Positions 6,043-8,332 of a stretch of DNA of 8,332 nt are shown piece by piece. The notes below the pieces were generated by a model. The model was not told the origin of the DNA. It did no database searches and worked only from the letters and a program-made list of their open reading frames with translations. The first letter of the stretch is position 1. Each line of letters begins with the position of its first letter. The translations under genes and the position numbers were made by a program. Source of the DNA: Pseudomonadota bacterium (GTDB lineage: Bacteria > Pseudomonadota > Alphaproteobacteria > Rhizobiales > Xanthobacteraceae); the NCBI GenBank assembly GCA_023449855.1, contig JAEXHR010000315.1, forward strand, positions 1 to 8,332, in the 5' to 3' direction.

Positions 6043-6072
6043 GCCCGGATGAAGCCCGGTTCGATCCGGGCT
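6043..6072. promoter_or_regulatory. Overlapping alternative hairpins in the leader of the MFS gene
   Basis: GCCCGGAT (6043-6050) can pair perfectly with ATCCGGGC (6064-6071). Alternatively AGCCCGG (6053-6059) pairs perfectly with CCGGGCT (6066-6072). Both stems use the same right arm, so only one forms at a time. On the minus strand the longer stem ends in the GGGCGGA region just before the MFS start (6031) and could hide it. The element could equally be a remnant of a short palindromic repeat, or a poor terminator of the upstream methyltransferase transcript; there is no T-run. Confidence 0.35.
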
Positions 6073-6148
6073 GCTATTTCGCAACGACTATGAAGAGCCG
6101 CCTGCGACAGATCAACACACGCCAGCGCGGCCGGCCCATGCAACCGCG

Positions 6149-6835
6149 CTATCCGGCTGCACGTACAAAGATCAGAATGAGATTGTTCGCCGGCATCTCG
6201 ACGACCTCGCTTAGCTTCAGGCCGACACCATTGGCGACCTTCTCCAGCTCCTCCACATCGCGCACGCCCCATTCGGGATTGCCGTTGCGCAGGCTGGTGT
6301 CGAACGTCGCGTTGCTCAGCGCGGTATGTTTGCCACCGCGCTTGAACGGACCGTAGATGAAGAGCTTTCCATCCGGCCGCAGATAACGCGCCGCGCCCTT
6401 GATCAGCCCCTCCGCCACCGGCCACGGCGCGATGTGGACGACATTGGCGCAGAACACCGCGAGCAGCGCGCCCGGGCCGTTGCCATTTGTCAATTCCGGA
6501 CACCAGCCGGGATCGGTCAGGTCGATCTGCAAGGGCGAGCGGACATTCGGCCGCTGCGTATATTTACGCCATGCCTCGATGCTGCGCAGATGCGCCTCGT
6601 TGAGGTCGCTCGGCCACCAGGTGATACCCGGGGTGTGCTCCGCGAAGTGCATGACATGCTGGCCGGTGCCGCTGCCGACCTCCACAACATCGCCATCGCC
6701 GCTGTGTTGCTGCAAGGATGCCGCAAGAACTGCCCAGATCGCGGCGTGATTTCGATGAAAAGCCGCAGCATCCAGGCGGCCATCGGACTCGATTTTCCCG
6801 CCGTCCTTGCCGAACTCGACCACATATTCCGCCAT
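6149..6835 (-). CDS. DUF938 family SAM-dependent methyltransferase
   Basis: This is a predicted class I methyltransferase of the DUF938 / UPF0585 family (human relative METTL26). The substrate of the family is not established, as far as I know. The 228 residues match the usual length. VVEVGSGTGQH (50-60) is the SAM-binding glycine loop, and Asp77 in WWPSDL is the likely acidic residue for the ribose. NVVHIAPW (131-138), YGPFKRGGKHT (161-171) with FDTSLRNGNPEWGVRD (178-193), and the closing MPANNLILIFVR are the family's signature blocks. The start is chosen at 6835, where GGAG lies 6 bases upstream. An ATG at 6841 would add two residues but abuts the same GGAG. The gene is divergent from the persulfide dioxygenase gene across about 150 bases and lies upstream of the MFS gene on the same strand. 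Confidence 0.87.
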   Translation of the reverse strand: MAEYVVEFGKDGGKIESDGRLDAAAFHRNHAAIWAVLAASLQQHSGDGDVVEVGSGTGQHVMHFAEHTPGITWWPSDLNEAHLRSIEAWRKYTQRPNVRSPLQIDLTDPGWCPELTNGNGPGALLAVFCANVVHIAPWPVAEGLIKGAARYLRPDGKLFIYGPFKRGGKHTALSNATFDTSLRNGNPEWGVRDVEELEKVANGVGLKLSEVVEMPANNLILIFVRAAG

Positions 6836-6923
6836 GCGCATCTCCGTCCCGCAGCATTAGGCGGCCAGGCTCCCAGACGCAATTGCGCAGCAAAAATATT
6901 CGCACACAAAGGCTTGAGTAGGG

Positions 6924-6929
6924 TATTAT
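6924..6929 (+). promoter_or_regulatory. Possible -10 box for the persulfide dioxygenase gene
   Basis: TATTAT is the best -10 match in the 6842-6982 divergent region, which is locally AT-rich against a GC-rich background. No good -35 lies 16-18 bases upstream, so an activator or an alternative sigma factor may be needed. Transcription would start near 6936, giving a leader of about 47 bases. Confidence 0.22.
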
Positions 6930-6938
6930 TCTGATTGC

Positions 6939-6963
6939 GGTCGACTACATGGAATATTCGACC
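6939..6963. promoter_or_regulatory. Operator-like inverted repeat in the persulfide dioxygenase leader
   Basis: GGTCGA and TCGACC are perfect inverted arms separated by 13 bases, placed just after the predicted transcription start and before the ATG at 6983. The octamer AATATTCG occurs inside it (6953-6960) and again at 6895-6902. In other bacteria, persulfide dioxygenase-rhodanese genes are commonly repressed by sulfur-sensing ArsR-family regulators such as BigR, which bind AT-rich dyads. Whether one binds here is unknown, and no such regulator gene is in the window. Confidence 0.27.
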
Positions 6964-6982
6964 ACGGACCACGGTGAGCGAC

Positions 6983-8023
6983 ATGATCTTCCGGCAGCTC
7001 TTCGACAGCGTTTCTGGCACCTACAGCTATCTCCTCGCCAGCCGCCACGGCGGCGAGGCGCTGATCCTCGATCCCGTGCTGGACAAGGTCGATCGCTACT
7101 GCCAATTGCTGCGCGAACTCGACCTGCGCCTCGTGAAAGCCGTCGACACGCATCTTCATGCCGATCACGTCACCGGCCTTGCCGAGCTGCGCGAGCGCAC
7201 CCAATGCGTCACCGTCATGGGCGACCAGAGCAAGGCGGATGTCGTCGCCATGCGTGTCAGCGACGGCGACAAGGTGATGATCGAGGGCGTCAGCCTGGAC
7301 GTGATGTACACGCCGGGCCATACTGACGACTCATACAGCTTTATGATGAATGACCGCGTGTTCACCGGCGACACGCTGCTGATCCGCGGCACCGGCCGCA
7401 CGGATTTTCAGAATGGCAGCGCCCGCGCGCAATACGACTCGCTGTTCAATCGCCTGCTGAAACTGCCGGATGAAACCATGGTGTTTCCGGCGCATGACTA
7501 CAAGGGCGATACGGTCTCCACCATCGGTGAGGAAAAGCGCTTCAATCCGCGGCTGCAGGTGAACTCGGTCGACGAATATATCGAGCTGATGAGCAAGCTC
7601 AATCTGCCGAACCCGAAGCTGATGGATGTGGTGATCCCCGCCAATATGAAGGTGGGCCTCAAGCCCGACGATCTGGTGAAGCAGGGCCTCGTACTGTCAC
7701 CGCAGCAAGCGATCGCGCATCTTCGCGATCCCGACATGCTGCTGGTCGATCTGCGCGAAAGCGGCGAGCGGGCGAAATTCGGCACGCTGCCCGGCGCGCT
7801 GCATGCGCCTTATCCGACGATCTCGGACAGCCTCAAGCCCGGCGGCATGCTGCGCGAAGTGGCCAATGCCACCCGGCGCCGGATTGTCTTCTTCTGCGCC
7901 TATGGCGAGCGCTCGGCGATGGCCGTGCATGCGGCGCAGGAAGCCGGCATTGCGAATGCCGCACATCTCGATGGCGGGATCGATGCTTGGAAGAAGGCCG
8001 GTGGCCCGGTGCTGGCGGCTTAG
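6983..8023 (+). CDS. Persulfide dioxygenase-rhodanese fusion (ETHE1/Blh-like)
   Basis: The enzyme is predicted to oxidise glutathione persulfide to sulfite at a mononuclear iron and, through its rhodanese half, to move sulfane sulfur to or from acceptors such as thiosulfate. This detoxifies sulfide and persulfides in the cytoplasm. The 346 residues carry a metallo-beta-lactamase fold (about 1-230) with THLHADH (H57, H59, D61, H62), His113 in TPGHTDDS, Asp130 in FTGDTLLI and His171 in FPAHDY. His57, His113 and Asp130 match the ETHE1 iron ligands, and GRTDFQNG (138-145) is the dioxygenase-group signature. The rhodanese domain (about 237-344) has active cysteine Cys305 in the loop CAYGERS, so both halves look active. 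The start at 6983 is preceded by GGTGAG and matches family N-termini; a TTG at 6935 would add 16 residues without homology. A palindromic repeat follows the stop. Confidence 0.92.
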   Translation: MIFRQLFDSVSGTYSYLLASRHGGEALILDPVLDKVDRYCQLLRELDLRLVKAVDTHLHADHVTGLAELRERTQCVTVMGDQSKADVVAMRVSDGDKVMIEGVSLDVMYTPGHTDDSYSFMMNDRVFTGDTLLIRGTGRTDFQNGSARAQYDSLFNRLLKLPDETMVFPAHDYKGDTVSTIGEEKRFNPRLQVNSVDEYIELMSKLNLPNPKLMDVVIPANMKVGLKPDDLVKQGLVLSPQQAIAHLRDPDMLLVDLRESGERAKFGTLPGALHAPYPTISDSLKPGGMLREVANATRRRIVFFCAYGERSAMAVHAAQEAGIANAAHLDGGIDAWKKAGGPVLAA

Positions 8024-8033
8024 CTGTTCGGCT

Positions 8034-8117
8034 CGTCATTGCGAGGAGCCCTTGCGACGAAGCAATCCAGCCTTCGCTTGCGGCCTTCCGGATTGCTTCG
8101 CTACGCTCGCAATGACG
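8034..8117. repeat. Long interrupted palindromic repeat between convergent genes
   Basis: A 12 bp outer stem (CGTCATTGCGAG 8034-8045 with CTCGCAATGACG 8106-8117) and a 10 bp inner stem (GAAGCAATCC 8059-8068 with GGATTGCTTC 8090-8099) are both perfect. They are separated by unequal internal loops (13 and 6 bases) and a 21-base centre. This differs in sequence from the 795-925 family. It resembles a dispersed intergenic palindrome that I recall from many alphaproteobacterial genomes. It lies 10 bases after the persulfide dioxygenase stop and 10 bases before the stop of the converging transporter gene, so it may act as a two-way terminator or mRNA-end stabiliser. Confidence 0.82.
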
Positions 8118-8127
8118 ACTCAAAGAA

Positions 8128-8332
8128 TCACGATGCCTTGCCGACCTGCACCTCGATGTCATCGTAGCGCTTGATGCGATAGATCAGCATCGAGACCAGC
8201 CAGCTGACGAGGAAGATGGCGACGATGAGATAACCCATCGCGCCCAAATTTTCGTTCAGTCCCTCGATGGCCTCCCAGAAGCTGCCGGAGAGATCCAGCT
8301 TGCGGCCGATCAGGCCGAGCGCCTCGATGCCG
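8128..8332 (-). CDS. NiCoT family nickel/cobalt permease, C-terminal fragment
   Basis: This is the C-terminal 67 residues of an inner-membrane Ni2+/Co2+ permease of the HoxN/NixA family; the rest lies beyond the right edge. The reading frame on the minus strand ends with TGA at 8130-8128. The segment LGRKLDLSG-type entry, SFWEAIEGLNENLGAMGYLIV (last loop, residues 17-37) and the closing helix IFLVSWLVSMLIYRIKRYDDIEV are characteristic of the family's C-terminus. The final helix is followed by a short charged cytoplasmic tail. Such permeases feed nickel to hydrogenase or urease, or cobalt to B12 synthesis. The metal and the regulation, often a nickel repressor or a cobalamin riboswitch, cannot be judged because the upstream region is outside the window. 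Confidence 0.8.
   Translation of the reverse strand, partial: GIEALGLIGRKLDLSGSFWEAIEGLNENLGAMGYLIVAIFLVSWLVSMLIYRIKRYDDIEVQVGKAS

Noticed and set aside
4764..6503. Long minus-strand frame across the MFS gene and part of the methyltransferase
   Set aside because: Out-of-frame Arg/Ala/Gly-rich shadow of two genes that have clear family motifs in the other frame.
6935..6982. Extended N-terminus of the persulfide dioxygenase from a TTG at 6935
   Set aside because: The extension overlaps the operator-like dyad and has no homology; the ATG at 6983 matches family N-termini.
8034..8117. tRNA or structured RNA gene
   Set aside because: The palindrome has two stems on one axis and lacks a cloverleaf, an anticodon arm or a CCA-type end; it fits an intergenic palindromic repeat.

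Overview
The window looks like chromosome from an alphaproteobacterium of the Bradyrhizobium / Rhodopseudomonas / Afipia group. The evidence is high GC with strong G/C at third codon positions, two short palindromic repeat families of a kind familiar in that group, and a redox-sensing RegB-type kinase of the alphaproteobacterial kind. The assignment rests on protein and repeat character read by eye; no database search was possible.

Layout, left to right. (1) Positions 1-1765, minus strand: a two-gene ABC-2 export operon, ATPase first and then permease; the permease runs off the left edge. A ~131 bp two-unit palindromic repeat lies between the two genes, and an inverted copy lies just upstream of the ATPase. 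The ATPase stop codon and its last 14 residues are written by the repeat. (2) 2021-3337, plus: a complete RegB/PrrB/ActS/RegS-type redox sensor kinase with its quinone motif, phospho-histidine and redox cysteine. Its upstream region has a RegA/RegR-box-like dyad and a -10-like element so close to the ATG that the mRNA may be leaderless. No response regulator lies beside it. (3) 3572-4783, plus: an unusual regulator-like protein joining a glyoxalase-related N-terminal segment, a full Lon substrate-binding domain and a full ClpA-type N-domain, with no AAA+ or protease domain. (4) 4793-6031 and 6149-6835/6841, minus: an MFS transporter and a DUF938-type SAM methyltransferase. (5) 6983-8023, plus: a persulfide dioxygenase (ETHE1-like metallo-beta-lactamase fold) fused to a rhodanese, divergent from the methyltransferase. 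(6) 8034-8117: a long interrupted palindrome between convergent genes. (7) 8128-8332, minus: the C-terminal end of a NiCoT (HoxN/NixA-like) nickel/cobalt permease.

The genes do not form one pathway. Two of them, the RegB-type kinase and the persulfide dioxygenase-rhodanese, concern redox or reactive-sulfur state. The Lon-N/ClpA-N fusion looks like a protein-quality-control adaptor or decoy and is the best candidate here for an undescribed system. The second main point is the repeat biology: four hairpin units with compensatory stem changes form two inverted cassettes around one ABC ATPase gene and recode its C-terminus. No stretch over 300 bases lacks a gene; the longest gaps are 1766-2020 (repeat plus kinase promoter region) and 3338-3571 (possible promoter, otherwise unremarkable).
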